From positions 1 through 64,000 of the forward strand of contig JAUNIB010000006.1 in the NCBI GenBank assembly GCA_030523645.1: a stretch of 64,000 nucleotides of DNA, read 5' to 3'. The notes beneath the pieces were generated by a model. The model did not search any database. It was not told the origin of the DNA and worked only from the letters and a program-made list of their open reading frames with translations. The first letter of the stretch is position 1. Each line of letters begins with the position of its first letter. Positions 1-8,403 of the stretch are shown here, piece after piece. The DNA is from Selenomonadaceae bacterium (GTDB taxonomy: Bacteria; Bacillota; Negativicutes; Selenomonadales; Selenomonadaceae). The position numbers and the translations under genes are program-made.

Positions 1-297
1 TACATCCCCCCTACCGGGTACCCCTCCGACAGCCTGCGGCAGACACCTACCCCAGAGCGGAAGGTTTTTATACCGACTGGTGGTTACTCATCCGTCAGCC
101 TGCGGCTGACACCGTCCCCAGGGGGGGAAGGTCTTTATACCGACTATCGGTTACTCATCCCGCAGCCAGTGGTTGACATCTTTGGCAAGCAGGCCGAGGA
201 CACCAGCAGCGTGACCAGGATCTCGCTGCACAGCGTGCGTGGTTTGCACCAGACTTGCAGACGCATTGAGTACTTATTCGCATCCGGTAAAAGCTGA
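1..297 (+). other. Open frame entering from the left edge, doubtful coding
   Basis: A frame starting at base 1 stays open for 98 codons and stops at TGA 295-297. The last 43 residues (ending YLFASGKS) look protein-like, but the first half is made of the 66-bp tandem repeat described separately, and no start or ribosome-binding site is visible. It could be the 3' end of a gene outside the window or chance openness of GC-rich repeat DNA. I do not recognise it. Confidence 0.2.
25..157. repeat. Two tandem ~66-bp GC-rich repeat units
   Basis: Unit 1 is 25-90 and unit 2 is 91-157. They share the order CCGNCAGCCTGCGGC, then a C-rich run, then AAGGTNTTTATACCGACT, then GGTTACTCA. A degenerate third start follows at 158. 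Unit 2 holds the perfect palindrome GTCAGCC-tgc-GGCTGAC (94-110). The composition resembles dispersed REP-like intergenic DNA. Confidence 0.7.
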
Positions 298-302
298 ATC
301 CC

Positions 303-332
303 AAAACAAAAGCCCCCGCTCATGGCGGAGGC
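303..332 (-). terminator. Intrinsic terminator of the alanine symporter gene
   Basis: Read on the minus strand, an 8-bp stem (325-332 with 312-319, one mismatch) and a 5-nt loop are followed by a T-rich tail (complement of AAAACAAAA, 303-311). It lies about 50 bp past the symporter stop. Confidence 0.8.
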
Positions 333-382
333 TCCTGACTATATGGGGTTAATTGTTGTGTGCTGATTTAAGGGCGTCCTGA

Positions 383-1771
383 TTACTTATCAGCTTCGAT
401 AACATTCTTCTGGTAGTCGAAGCATTCATCAGCGACATCCTTGGCAAGTACTACCAAGCAGATGAGGTTCGGGATAGCCATGAGACCGTTGGCGGTATCG
501 GAGAAGTCCCAAACGAAGGAGAGAGTCATGGTAGCACCGATGTAGGTGATGAAGGAGAACAGTACGCGATAAGCGATGAGAACGGCGCGGCTGGATACGA
601 GGTACTCAAGGGATTTCTCACCGTAGTACTCCCAACCGAGGATAGTGGTGTAAGCGAAGAGTGCGAGGGAGAGGGAAACGATGTATTTGCCGTAGTCACC
701 GAAGACAGTGGAGAAAGCGCCGATGGTGAGGTTTGCACCGGTGAGGAGCTTGCCGGTAGCCGGGTCAATCTGACCGAGGCAGCCGGAGCAGACAACTACA
801 AGACCGGTGAGCATGCAGATGATCATGGTATCGAAGAAGGTACCGGTCATGTTTACATAGCCCTGACGGGAAGGATGGTCGGTCTGGGCAGCAGCAGCAG
901 CGATAGGAGCAGAACCAAGGCCAGCCTCGTTGGAGAAGACGCCGCGGGCAACGCCCCAGCGCATAGCCTGGAACATGCTGGCTACGATAGCACCGCCGAC
1001 ACCGCCGGCAACAGCGTCAGCTGCGAAAGCCATGCGGAAGATTTCAGCAACGCCGGCCGGAATAGCGGAGGCGTTCATTACGATAACAACGATGGATGCA
1101 CAGAAGTAGAATACAGCCATTACCGGAACGAGAATGGAAGAAACCTTACCGATAGACTTGATACCCTTTACAAGAACGAGGAGGGAAAGAGCGGTAAGGA
1201 GAATACCGGACATCCAGGTGGGAAGTGCGAAAGAAGTCTTGAGAGCAGCGGCAATGGAATTGGCCTGAGTCATGTTGCCGATACCGAAGGAGGAGATTAC
1301 TGCGAAGATTGCGAAAGCACCGGCAAGGAAGGAGCCGAGGGCTTTGTTGGAGAAGCCATTCCTCATTGCGTACATCGGACCGCCGCACATCTCGCCGACA
1401 CTGTTTGTTTCGCGATACTTGACGGCGAGTACGGATTCAGCGTACTTGGTGGAAAGACCGAAGGCTGCGGAAATCCACATCCAGACGAGAGCACCGGGGC
1501 CGCCGAGGACGAGGGCGGTGCTGACACCGACGATGTTGCCGGTACCGATTGTTGCGGAGAGCGCGGTCATCAGGGACTGGAACGGGGTAATATCACCTTT
1601 GTGGTTGTCCTTTTTCTCAAATATCATTCCAACCGCATAGGCGAGATTTCGCCAGGGCAGGAACTTGAGACGGATGGTCAGGTACACGCCGGTACCAACC
1701 AGGAAGAAGAGCATTACAGGTCCCCAGACGAAGCTGTTGACCTCACCCATAAGTCGTTCGATTTCAGCCAT
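383..1771 (-). CDS. agcS: Sodium:alanine symporter family protein (AgcS/AlsT)
   Basis: A 462-residue inner-membrane carrier of the AGCS family, which takes up alanine or glycine with Na+. Family marks seen are SATIGTGNIVGV near the first third, the GIGNMTQANS segment, and many hydrophobic helices across a usual family length. The ATG at 1771 is chosen because GGAGG sits 8 nt upstream of it; a TTG five codons earlier overlaps that site. The gene stands alone and has its own terminator. A GCGGC/GCCGC hairpin (1827-1852) lies in its leader, but I see no glycine riboswitch, which some AgcS genes carry. Confidence 0.93.
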   Translation of the reverse strand: MAEIERLMGEVNSFVWGPVMLFFLVGTGVYLTIRLKFLPWRNLAYAVGMIFEKKDNHKGDITPFQSLMTALSATIGTGNIVGVSTALVLGGPGALVWMWISAAFGLSTKYAESVLAVKYRETNSVGEMCGGPMYAMRNGFSNKALGSFLAGAFAIFAVISSFGIGNMTQANSIAAALKTSFALPTWMSGILLTALSLLVLVKGIKSIGKVSSILVPVMAVFYFCASIVVIVMNASAIPAGVAEIFRMAFAADAVAGGVGGAIVASMFQAMRWGVARGVFSNEAGLGSAPIAAAAAQTDHPSRQGYVNMTGTFFDTMIICMLTGLVVVCSGCLGQIDPATGKLLTGANLTIGAFSTVFGDYGKYIVSLSLALFAYTTILGWEYYGEKSLEYLVSSRAVLIAYRVLFSFITYIGATMTLSFVWDFSDTANGLMAIPNLICLVVLAKDVADECFDYQKNVIEADK

Positions 1772-2231
1772 GTTAAAAACCTCCAAAATGTCCTGTGGTA
1801 TAATGAATAAATGAGTAAAAATAACAGCGGCCTTTGTTTTATCTTAAGCCGCGTTGCTATGGACGCAAGTATAAAGGCAAAAAAAGCGGCTGTAAATACC
1901 CTATACTTAAAGATACTGTATACAGCAATACTCTTAAATACAAGGCGGAAAATGGCTAATGATTTTAATTGTTTTCTAAAAAGCACCTAAAATATAAAGA
2001 TTGCATACATAATTCTTTTTCGTGCATTGAATATTGCCGGTGACACGTAGGGCTTTTGGGCTTCTTTTTGGCAGCAAATGGGTAAAAAGGTTAATGTGAA
2101 ATTTGAAAAATCGGACAAAAAGGATAATTTTCCTACTTTCACGGGAACAGAGATTGTATTATAATTTAGTACACGACTGTGAAAAATAGTTTTGCTGAGC
2201 ATCCTGTAATTTTTTAAGTGAGAGATTTGCT
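1772..2231. other. Divergent intergenic region
   Basis: This stretch holds the start signals of two divergent genes. On the minus side there is a hairpin, 1827-1831 with 1848-1852, followed on that strand by TGTTATTTTT, a possible attenuator for the symporter. A CTGTATACAG palindrome lies at 1916-1925. On the plus side a consensus TATAAT (2160-2165) has only a weak -35 (TTTCAC, 2137-2142). I see no gene here. Confidence 0.5.
2137..2165 (+). promoter_or_regulatory. Candidate promoter of the HD-GYP gene
   Basis: TTTCAC (2137-2142), a 17-bp spacer and a perfect TATAAT (2160-2165), 67 bp before the start codon. The -10 is convincing, the -35 is poor. Confidence 0.45.
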
Positions 2232-3404
2232 ATGGTAAATGTACCAATTAGAAAACTGCGGCCCGGTATGATTACTGCCCAGAGTATATACAACTCCAAG
2301 GGCGGCAGCTACCTTACCCGGGGAATTGCAGTTAATGATCAGTATATCGACAGACTGAAGAAACTAGGGGTTCAATCGCTGGCTGTTACCAGTGTGTCCC
2401 CGGAGATTGCCTTGCCTCCGCCGCCGGATGTGGTGCAGGAGCAGACAAGGGTAGAGGCTATCCACAGTGTATTCAGCTGTTTTGAGAGCATGAAGAAGGG
2501 TATGCTGAAGGTGGAGGATGTGGAGAAGTCCTCCGAGAAGATACTGGTGGATGTCCTGAACAGCAAGGGAAGTCTTGTTCAGCTTACGGACATCAGGACC
2601 CATGATACATACACCTTCGCTCACAGCGTCAATGTGGCGGTGCTGTCGGCTATGCTGGGTATGCACCTCGGCTTCGAGAAGAATGAGTTGCTGCTGATAA
2701 TAAAGGGAGCAATGCTTCATGACATTGGCAAGGTAGCCGTTCCCGGAGAGATACTGACAAAGGCCGGAAGACTCACCGACAACGAAATGGCGGTGGTGCG
2801 GCTTCACCCGGAAGCTGGGTATCGGCGAATAATGGCCTCCGGCATCGCCGATGCACCAATCCTGGCGAAGATGGCAGCGCAGCATCATGAGCATATCAGC
2901 GGCAAGGGTTATCCGAACCGGCTGATGGGCAAGGACATTCATCCTTATTCCCGCATTGTTGCTTTGGCGGATGTTTACGATGCCCTGACGGCAAACCGTC
3001 CTTACAAGCAGCCTTACCGTCCCCATGTGGCTCATCGTATAATGACGACCTGCTCGGTCGGACAGTTCGATGAAGAACTGATGAAGAAATTCTTCAACAC
3101 GGTGGCTCTGTATCCGGTGGGCACGGTAATGAAGACTAATTTCGGCTACGGAATTGTCCGGGAAACCGCCTTTGGCAAGACGGCAGTCCCGACTGTCATC
3201 CTCTTTACCAATCGCGACGGAAGTCTGCGGGAGACACCGAAGGTGGTCAGAATGACTGATTTCCCGGAGGTAACGGTGGAGAGTGTGACCGAGGAGAAGG
3301 ATCTGTTCCCGCTTATTCTCCAGCTGAGGGTAGACCCCAACATTTATTTGAAGGCGGATGCCGACAGCTACCCGGAGATAAAGAGACTGTCTGAGCTGGG
3401 CTAA
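2232..3404 (+). CDS. HD-GYP domain protein, probable c-di-GMP phosphodiesterase
   Basis: 390 residues. The N-terminal ~110 residues resemble the leader domain (MxNVPIxxLxPGM) found in many HD-GYP proteins. The HD-GYP domain follows, with HDIGK at 163-167, HH at 218-219 and GKGYP at 224-228, so the metal-binding and GYP signatures are intact. Such enzymes hydrolyse cyclic di-GMP to pGpG or GMP. There are no membrane segments, so it is cytosolic. It is a single-gene unit with its own terminator. A GGDEF-EAL protein lies 22 kb downstream. Activity is inferred from the motifs. Confidence 0.9.
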   Translation: MVNVPIRKLRPGMITAQSIYNSKGGSYLTRGIAVNDQYIDRLKKLGVQSLAVTSVSPEIALPPPPDVVQEQTRVEAIHSVFSCFESMKKGMLKVEDVEKSSEKILVDVLNSKGSLVQLTDIRTHDTYTFAHSVNVAVLSAMLGMHLGFEKNELLLIIKGAMLHDIGKVAVPGEILTKAGRLTDNEMAVVRLHPEAGYRRIMASGIADAPILAKMAAQHHEHISGKGYPNRLMGKDIHPYSRIVALADVYDALTANRPYKQPYRPHVAHRIMTTCSVGQFDEELMKKFFNTVALYPVGTVMKTNFGYGIVRETAFGKTAVPTVILFTNRDGSLRETPKVVRMTDFPEVTVESVTEEKDLFPLILQLRVDPNIYLKADADSYPEIKRLSELG

Positions 3405-3418
3405 TTGATTGTAAAAAC

Positions 3419-3469
3419 AGCGGCTGTGAACAGCGTGAGTACATCACACTGCTCACAGCCGCTTTCTTT
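3419..3469 (+). terminator. Strong intrinsic terminator after the HD-GYP gene
   Basis: The stem AGCGGCTGTGA (3419-3429) pairs with TCACAGCCGCT (3453-3463). It is extended inward by CAG/CTG and GTGA/TCAC pairs and followed by TTCTTT. Confidence 0.85.
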
Positions 3470-3497
3470 GCGGGCAGAGTCATAGGAAGAAATTGCC

Positions 3498-3527
3498 TTG
3501 CAATTTATTGAATGTCTGCATTATAAC
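3498..3527 (+). promoter_or_regulatory. lpx promoter module, copy 1
   Basis: TTGCAA (3498-3503), an 18-bp spacer and TATAAC (3522-3527). The -35 sits inside AAATTGCCTTGCAATTT. A hairpin AACGGCT-tg-AGCCGTT (3525-3540) begins in the -10. Same architecture as the copies at 3565 and 4564. Confidence 0.6.
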
Positions 3528-3564
3528 GGCTTGAGCCGTTGAATGCGAATAAGTAGAAATTGCC

Positions 3565-3594
3565 TTGCAATTTCCTGAATAACTGCATTATAAT
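3565..3594 (+). promoter_or_regulatory. lpx promoter module, copy 2 (lpxC)
   Basis: TTGCAA (3565-3570), an 18-bp spacer and TATAAT (3589-3594), 115 bp before lpxC. The sequence from 3555 to 3590 is nearly the same as copy 1. The -10 lies at the centre of a 46-bp perfect palindrome. Confidence 0.7.
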
Positions 3595-3613
3595 GCAGTT
3601 ATTCAGGAAATTG
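3568..3613. repeat. 46-bp perfect palindrome over the lpxC promoter
   Basis: Two 23-bp arms meet at 3590/3591 with no spacer; the left arm reads CAATTTCCTGAATAACTGCA then TTA. It spans the end of the -35, the spacer, the -10 and the likely transcription start. It could be an operator, a cruciform or an RNA hairpin at the 5' end of the lpx transcript. Confidence 0.85.
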
Positions 3614-3708
3614 GGGTATTGTTTATTATTTTCCCGGAGCGGAATGTCTGGGATAATGTGAATATGGCTTTCAGCCGTTATTTATTCTGAGTTTAGGGAG
3701 GTCTTCCA

Positions 3709-4556
3709 TGAAATACACAGGAGAGAAGCAGCAGACTGTTGCCGGCGAGATTGTATTCTCCGGCGTGGGGATTCACTCCGGCAAGATTACGAATCTTGTC
3801 ATCAAGCCGGCGGAGGCCGATACTGGTTTGAAGTTTCGCCGCGTGGATTTGCCCGGCAAGCCGGAGATTCCCGTCTGTGCGGAAAATGGGCAGGAGTCGG
3901 CACGGGCGACTACCTTGGTTAAGGACGGAACGGCAGTCTTTACCGTGGAGCATTTTCTCTCCGCCCTTCATGCCCTGAAGGTGGACAACGCCATTATCGA
4001 GATGGACGGGCCGGAGCCTCCGATTCTTGACGGTGGTTCTCTTCCGATAGTGAAGGCTGTCAAGGAGATGGGATTCACTCAGCAGGAGGCAGACCGCCGC
4101 TATGTGACAATCACCGAGCCGGTGACTGTCTATGGTGACAAGGATCACGAGCAGATGGTAATAGCCCTCCCCGCCGAGGATTTCCGGGTGAGCTTCACTT
4201 CCGTAAATCCTCATCCGCTGGTAGGAATCCAGTTCTGCGATGTGACTGTTGACGAGACCGGCTACGAGCAGGAGATTGCCCCTGCCCGGACAATCGCTTA
4301 CGAAAAAGAAGTAGAAGCGCTCCATGCAGCAGGTCTGGGATTGGGAGGCTCTCTGGAAAACACTATAGTATACAATGATGAGAAGTGGCTGACGCCGTTG
4401 AGATTTCCCGATGAGCTGGTAAGGCACAAAATTCTTGACCTTATCGGTGATTTGAGAGTGCTGGGACTGGTTAAAGGCCATTTTATCGCTGTGAAGTCCA
4501 GCCATGCTCTCAACGGACGGCTGGCGAAAAAAATAGCTGCAGGGCTCAACGGTTAA
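3709..4556 (+). CDS. lpxC: UDP-3-O-acyl-N-acetylglucosamine deacetylase
   Basis: First committed step of lipid A synthesis: Zn-dependent removal of acetate from UDP-3-O-acyl-GlcNAc in the cytosol. 282 residues. Zinc-ligand sites are visible: VEHFLSALHAL (His82) and HKILDLIGDL (His240, Asp244). The catalytic histidine is in SSHALN (His266). It is slightly shorter than the ~305-residue proteobacterial enzymes. GGGAGG precedes the ATG. It heads a one-strand LPS gene run and is preceded by the duplicated promoter module. No lpxD lies directly upstream; an HD-GYP gene does. Confidence 0.96.
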
Positions 4557-4563
4557 ATTGGCG

Positions 4564-4593
4564 TTGCAATTATATGAATAATTGCGGTATAAT
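4564..4593 (+). promoter_or_regulatory. lpx promoter module, copy 3 (fabZ)
   Basis: TTGCAA (4564-4569), an 18-bp spacer containing TGAATAA, and TATAAT (4588-4593). It lies just after the lpxC stop and 83 bp before fabZ. The layout matches the two copies before lpxC, which suggests co-regulation. Confidence 0.65.
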
Positions 4594-4675
4594 ACATCTT
4601 TGAAGTAGTGTCTTTTAATTTAGAAAATACACAATCATAAGGATAGAAAACGCGTAATTGAGAGGAGAGTTAAAG

Positions 4676-5125
4676 ATGATAACATTAGATGTAAAACAGA
4701 TTCAGGAAATTCTGCCCCATCGCCCGCCTATGCTGCTGGTAGACAGAATTATCGACCTGGTACCCTTCAAGTCCGGTATCGGTATAAAGAATGTCACTTT
4801 TAATGAAGAATTCTTCCGCGGTCATTTCCCCGGCAATCCTATCATGCCCGGCGTCCTCATTCTGGAGGCAATGGCTCAGGTAGGCGGCATTGCCATGCTC
4901 TACCCGGAGGAAAACCGCGGCAAGATTGCCCTCTTCGGCGGCATCGAGAATGTAAAGTTCAAGCGTCAGGTCGTTCCCGGAGACCAGCTCGTAATGAAGG
5001 CTGAGCTCATGCGTGTACACGGCAACTACGGCCGTCTCCATGCCGAGAGCTTCGTTGATGACCAGTTTGCGGCTCAGGGCGACTTCATCTTTGCTCTGAA
5101 GACGAATGACGAACTGAACAAATAA
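4676..5125 (+). CDS. fabZ: 3-hydroxyacyl-ACP dehydratase
   Basis: Dehydrates 3-hydroxyacyl-ACP in fatty acid elongation and competes with LPS enzymes for 3-hydroxyacyl-ACP. 149 residues, hot-dog fold. The catalytic pair is His50 in RGHFPGNPIMPGV and Glu64 in LILEAMAQVGG. The ATG at 4676 is chosen because AGGAGAG lies just upstream; an in-frame TTG six codons earlier overlaps that site. Its place between lpxC and lpxA is the usual one in LPS operons and couples membrane and lipid A synthesis. Confidence 0.95.
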   Translation: MITLDVKQIQEILPHRPPMLLVDRIIDLVPFKSGIGIKNVTFNEEFFRGHFPGNPIMPGVLILEAMAQVGGIAMLYPEENRGKIALFGGIENVKFKRQVVPGDQLVMKAELMRVHGNYGRLHAESFVDDQFAAQGDFIFALKTNDELNK

Positions 5126-5150
5126 CACTGAAATAACGAGAAATTCAGTG
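5126..5150 (+). other. Small hairpin after fabZ
   Basis: CACTGAA (5126-5132) pairs with TTCAGTG (5144-5150). There is no T-tract, so it is more likely an RNA stability or spacing element than a terminator. Confidence 0.35.
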
Positions 5151-5319
5151 GATGTTTGACGAATTTGCAAGAAAATAAATAAATTTGCATGATTTTGCCC
5201 GGAAATCATGGAATATAGCGCGTTAAACTTTGGACTATAGTGCGACTATATTGATGAAGGGAAAGTCTGTAGCTGGAATGGTACAGAACTTTTGCCGAGC
5301 AAAGGAAGTGCATACGGAA

Positions 5320-6135
5320 ATGGAAAATGAAATGATAGCAGCAGAAATACATCCAACAGCGATAGTCTCGCCATCAGCGAAGATTGCGCCCGGGGTAAAG
5401 ATTGGTCCGTATACTGTTATCGAGGACGGCGTAGAAATCGGTGAGGGTACGGTCGTCAAAGCACACTGTGTCATTACAGGCAGAGCAAAAATCGGTAAGG
5501 ACTGCAAAATCCTGCCGGGTGTATATATCGGTGAAGAACCGCAGGATTTGAAATACAAGGGCGAAGATACCACGGTGGAAATCGGAGACCGTACCGTTAT
5601 TCACGAGTGCTCCATTATCCACAGGGGTACCGAAGAGAGTTGGGTCACCCGTATCGGCAGTGACTGCCTCCTGATGGGTGCTACTCATGTGGCTCATGAC
5701 TGCCAGATTGGCAACCGGGTCATTTTGGCTCACGGCTCTATGCTTTCCGGTCATGTCCTCGTCGGAGACAATGCCATTATCGGCGGCAAGACCGGTGTTC
5801 ATCAGTTCGTCCGTATCGGCCGTAATGCAATGGTCGGCGGTATGAGCCGTCTCACCCAGGATGTTTTGCCCTTTACTCTGGCGGAGGGGTATCCCTGTAC
5901 TACCTTCGGACTCAACAGCGTTGGACTGAAGCGGGCCGGTATGTCTGCCGAGACCCGTCAGGTGCTGAAGAGTGCCTATAAATTATTGTTCCGCTCCAAG
6001 CTGCTGGTGGCAGATGCAATCAAGCAGATGAAGGAGACCCTGACTCCCTGTCCGGAGCTTGAAGAGTTCATCAGCTTTGCCGAGACTATGGAGCGCGGTT
6101 TCTGCCACGCTCGCAGCGAGGGCAAGGGGAAGTAA
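5320..6135 (+). CDS. lpxA: UDP-N-acetylglucosamine acyltransferase
   Basis: Transfers a 3-hydroxyacyl chain from ACP to UDP-GlcNAc, the first lipid A reaction. About 271 residues. The N-terminal two thirds are a left-handed beta-helix of hexapeptide repeats (IHPTAIVSPSAKIAPG onward). GATHVAHDCQIG holds the family's catalytic His region, and a C-terminal helical domain follows. The frame is open from a TTG at 5230, but homologues begin near IHPTAIV, so ATG 5320 (AAGGAAG upstream) or ATG 5332 is likely. An intervening hairpin and AT-rich DNA separate it from fabZ. Confidence 0.93.
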   Translation: MENEMIAAEIHPTAIVSPSAKIAPGVKIGPYTVIEDGVEIGEGTVVKAHCVITGRAKIGKDCKILPGVYIGEEPQDLKYKGEDTTVEIGDRTVIHECSIIHRGTEESWVTRIGSDCLLMGATHVAHDCQIGNRVILAHGSMLSGHVLVGDNAIIGGKTGVHQFVRIGRNAMVGGMSRLTQDVLPFTLAEGYPCTTFGLNSVGLKRAGMSAETRQVLKSAYKLLFRSKLLVADAIKQMKETLTPCPELEEFISFAETMERGFCHARSEGKGK

Positions 6136-6154
6136 AGATACGGAAATCAACCTG

Positions 6155-6204
6155 AACCGAAACAGAAAGGGCGAAGCCGATAGGCTTTTGCCCCTGTTTC
6201 GGTT
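6155..6204 (+). terminator. Hairpin after lpxA, possible weak terminator
   Basis: AACCGAAACAG pairs with CTGTTTCGGTT, with GGGC/GCCC and AGCC/GGCT pairs inside. The tail (GATGTGGTTTTATATT) is T-rich but interrupted, so readthrough into lpxI is expected. Confidence 0.5.
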
Positions 6205-6240
6205 GATGTGGTTTTATATTATCGCTTATTATTATTAAAA

Positions 6241-6257
6241 CGGCTCCATAGGAGCCG
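6241..6257 (+). other. Hairpin just before the lpxI ribosome-binding site
   Basis: CGGCTCC-ata-GGAGCCG is a 7-bp perfect stem ending 1 nt before the GGGGGGAAG site of lpxI. It could tune translation. Confidence 0.4.
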
Positions 6258-6273
6258 CGGGGGGAAGTTTTTG

Positions 6274-7083
6274 ATGGAGAAAGTCGGACTCTTGGCCGGT
6301 GTCGGTCATCTGCCGGTAGAAGCGGCACGGATGGCGGCTAATTTCGGGCTGGAGGTTTATGCTGTGGCACTGCTTCCCGGCGTAGACGAGGAGCTCAAAA
6401 CGGCGGTAAAGGATTGCGCCGAAATCAGCGTGGCCCGGATCGGTGAAATCATTGACTACTTGAAGGAAAAGGAAGTCACCAAGGTAACGATGCTTGGAAA
6501 GGTTACCAAGGAGCTGCTTTTCTCCGGGGGACTGCAGCAGCCGCCTGATGAGACGGCAATGCGTATTTTGGCTTCCCTGCCGGATTATAAGGACGATACG
6601 ATAATGAATGCCTTCGTTGCCGAGCTGGCAAAGAACGGCATGACAGCCTTCGACCAGACTATGCTCATAAGGATGCTTCTGCCCCAGCCGGGAGTCATCA
6701 CGAAGCGTGAGCCCAGCGAGGGAGAGAAGGCCGATATGGAGTTCGGTCTTGAGCTGGCCAGAGCTATCGGCGGTCTCGATGTAGGTCAGACCGTAGTAGT
6801 AAAGGACAGAGCAGCGATGGCTCTGGAGGCCATTGAGGGTACCGACGCCTGTATCCGCCGCGGCGGAGAGCTGGCTCGCGGCGGCGCAGTTGTCTGCAAA
6901 GCAGCGAAGCCAAATCAGGATTTGCGATTTGATGTGCCCACGGTAGGTACCGCGACCATTGAGAGTATGATTGCCTCCGGCTGCAAGGCTCTTGCAATCG
7001 AAGCAGGAAAAACACTCCTCGTCGATCGGTCAAAGGTTATAGCGCTGGCAGATGAAAATGATATTGCCATTGCGGTGATTTGA
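6274..7083 (+). CDS. lpxI: UDP-2,3-diacylglucosamine pyrophosphatase, LpxI type
   Basis: Cleaves UDP-2,3-diacylglucosamine to lipid X and UMP in place of LpxH. 269 residues, DUF1009/LpxI family, starting MEKVGLLAGVGHLPVEAARMA as in homologues. C-terminal signatures include LARGGAVVCKAAKPNQDLRFDVPT and the segment TVGTATIESMIASGCKALAIEAG. ATG 6274 is chosen for the strong GGGGGGAAG site; upstream in-frame codons run through the hairpin. It sits between lpxA and lpxB, as expected for this step. Confidence 0.94.
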   Translation: MEKVGLLAGVGHLPVEAARMAANFGLEVYAVALLPGVDEELKTAVKDCAEISVARIGEIIDYLKEKEVTKVTMLGKVTKELLFSGGLQQPPDETAMRILASLPDYKDDTIMNAFVAELAKNGMTAFDQTMLIRMLLPQPGVITKREPSEGEKADMEFGLELARAIGGLDVGQTVVVKDRAAMALEAIEGTDACIRRGGELARGGAVVCKAAKPNQDLRFDVPTVGTATIESMIASGCKALAIEAGKTLLVDRSKVIALADENDIAIAVI

Positions 7084-7086
7084 TCG

Positions 7087-7137
7087 AAAAAGACGCGGCG
7101 GGCAAAAGGGTTATCCCGATTGTCCTCGCGTCTTTTT
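7087..7137 (+). terminator. Intrinsic terminator after lpxI
   Basis: AAAAAGACGCG (7087-7097) pairs with CGCGTCTTTTT (7127-7137). The A and T runs on both sides make it usable on either strand. lpxB starts 77 bp later, so this partly splits the LPS run. Confidence 0.75.
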
Positions 7138-7213
7138 GTGCATATTGATGAGTGATTTTTTCAGAGTAATTTTGGTTGTTTTTGTTAAATTTAAGCGGTG
7201 GGAGGCGGAATAA

Positions 7214-8374
7214 ATGAATGGGCAGAAGCCATTGAAAATCATGTTTTCCGCCGGAGAACCATCCGGTGACCTTCACGGCGCCCGCCTGGCGGAAGCTATT
7301 CGCAGTATTTCTCCTGAGGCGGAGCTTATCGGCTTCGGCGGAGACAAGATGCAGGGGGCCGGTGTAAGGCTTATAGAGCATCTGCGGGAATACAGCGTCA
7401 TGGGCATCTGGGCGGTGCTGAAGAATCTGAGGAAGATTCTCCGACTCATGTCGCTCCTGACGGAAACCATGGAGCGGGAGAGGCCCGATGTGCTGGTCAT
7501 CATTGATTATCCAGATTTTAACTGGCGTTTGGCAAAGCGGGCGAGGGCGCTGGGCATAAAGGTGTTCTCCTATTCACCGCCGTCAGCCTGGGCCTGGAGA
7601 AAAGGCAGAGCAAAGAAGTGCGGCGCGCTGGCCGATGAGCTTTGCGCTCTTTACCCATTTGAAACCCCGGTCTATGAAAAAGCCGGAGCCAATATTAAGT
7701 TTCTCGGCAACCCTCTGGTGGATACAGTAGTGCCGGATTTGACTGAGGAAGAAGGTCGGAAATTTTTCGGAATTACCGAAGAAATGCGGCCGGTGCTGCT
7801 GCTGCCCGGAAGCCGCAGCCACGAGATAGAACTGCTGCTGCCGGTCATGCTTGGAGCGGCAGTTAAGCTGGCAGAAGCTAAGCCTCAGACTCACTTTTTC
7901 CTGCCGGTGGCGCAGGGCCGCAGCGAGGCTGAGATGATTCCCCTGGTGGAGAAGGTCGGCCTTCGGGACAGGATAACCTTTACCCATGAGCACACTTATG
8001 ATTTGATGGGACTGGCAGAGTTTGCCATTGCCACCAGCGGTACGGTCGTCATGGAGGCGGCACTGCGAAATCTTCCCTGTGTTGTTCTCTACCGATTCGG
8101 AGCATTGGCCGCTTTTATCGGACGGCTGGTGGTTCACATCGATAATTTCAGCCTGCCCAATATTCTCTTAGGGGAGAAATTGCAGACTGAGCTGTTGCAG
8201 GACGATGTTAATCCGGAAAAAATTTTTGCCGAGGCAATGCTTCTCTACAGGGACGGAGAGCGTCACGACTACGTGAAGGCCCGTCTGCGGGATGCAGTGG
8301 CTGAGCTGGGCACGCCCGGAGCAGCAAACCGTATCGCGGAAGAAATCGTTGCCTGTGCGAGATCCAACAGATAA
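7214..8374 (+). CDS. lpxB: Lipid-A-disaccharide synthase
   Basis: Joins UDP-2,3-diacylglucosamine and lipid X into the disaccharide 1-phosphate at the inner face of the membrane. 386 residues, GT19 family. It starts with FSAGEPSGDLHGARLAEAI, the family signature, and holds YSPPSAWAWRKGRAKK and LPGSRSHEIELLLP (the donor-site loop GSRxxEI). GGGAGG precedes the ATG by 9 nt. It is followed after 29 bp by msbA. Confidence 0.96.
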   Translation: MNGQKPLKIMFSAGEPSGDLHGARLAEAIRSISPEAELIGFGGDKMQGAGVRLIEHLREYSVMGIWAVLKNLRKILRLMSLLTETMERERPDVLVIIDYPDFNWRLAKRARALGIKVFSYSPPSAWAWRKGRAKKCGALADELCALYPFETPVYEKAGANIKFLGNPLVDTVVPDLTEEEGRKFFGITEEMRPVLLLPGSRSHEIELLLPVMLGAAVKLAEAKPQTHFFLPVAQGRSEAEMIPLVEKVGLRDRITFTHEHTYDLMGLAEFAIATSGTVVMEAALRNLPCVVLYRFGALAAFIGRLVVHIDNFSLPNILLGEKLQTELLQDDVNPEKIFAEAMLLYRDGERHDYVKARLRDAVAELGTPGAANRIAEEIVACARSNR

Positions 8375-8403
8375 AGAAAACTCCCTCACTCGGAGGTTTA
8401 TAT

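Noticed and set aside
1-160. CRISPR array
   Set aside because: Only two diverged ~66-bp units, no uniform short repeats with unique spacers and no cas genes.
875-1810. 311-codon plus-strand frame over the alanine symporter gene
   Set aside because: Low-complexity composition, antisense to a clear membrane protein and no start signal.
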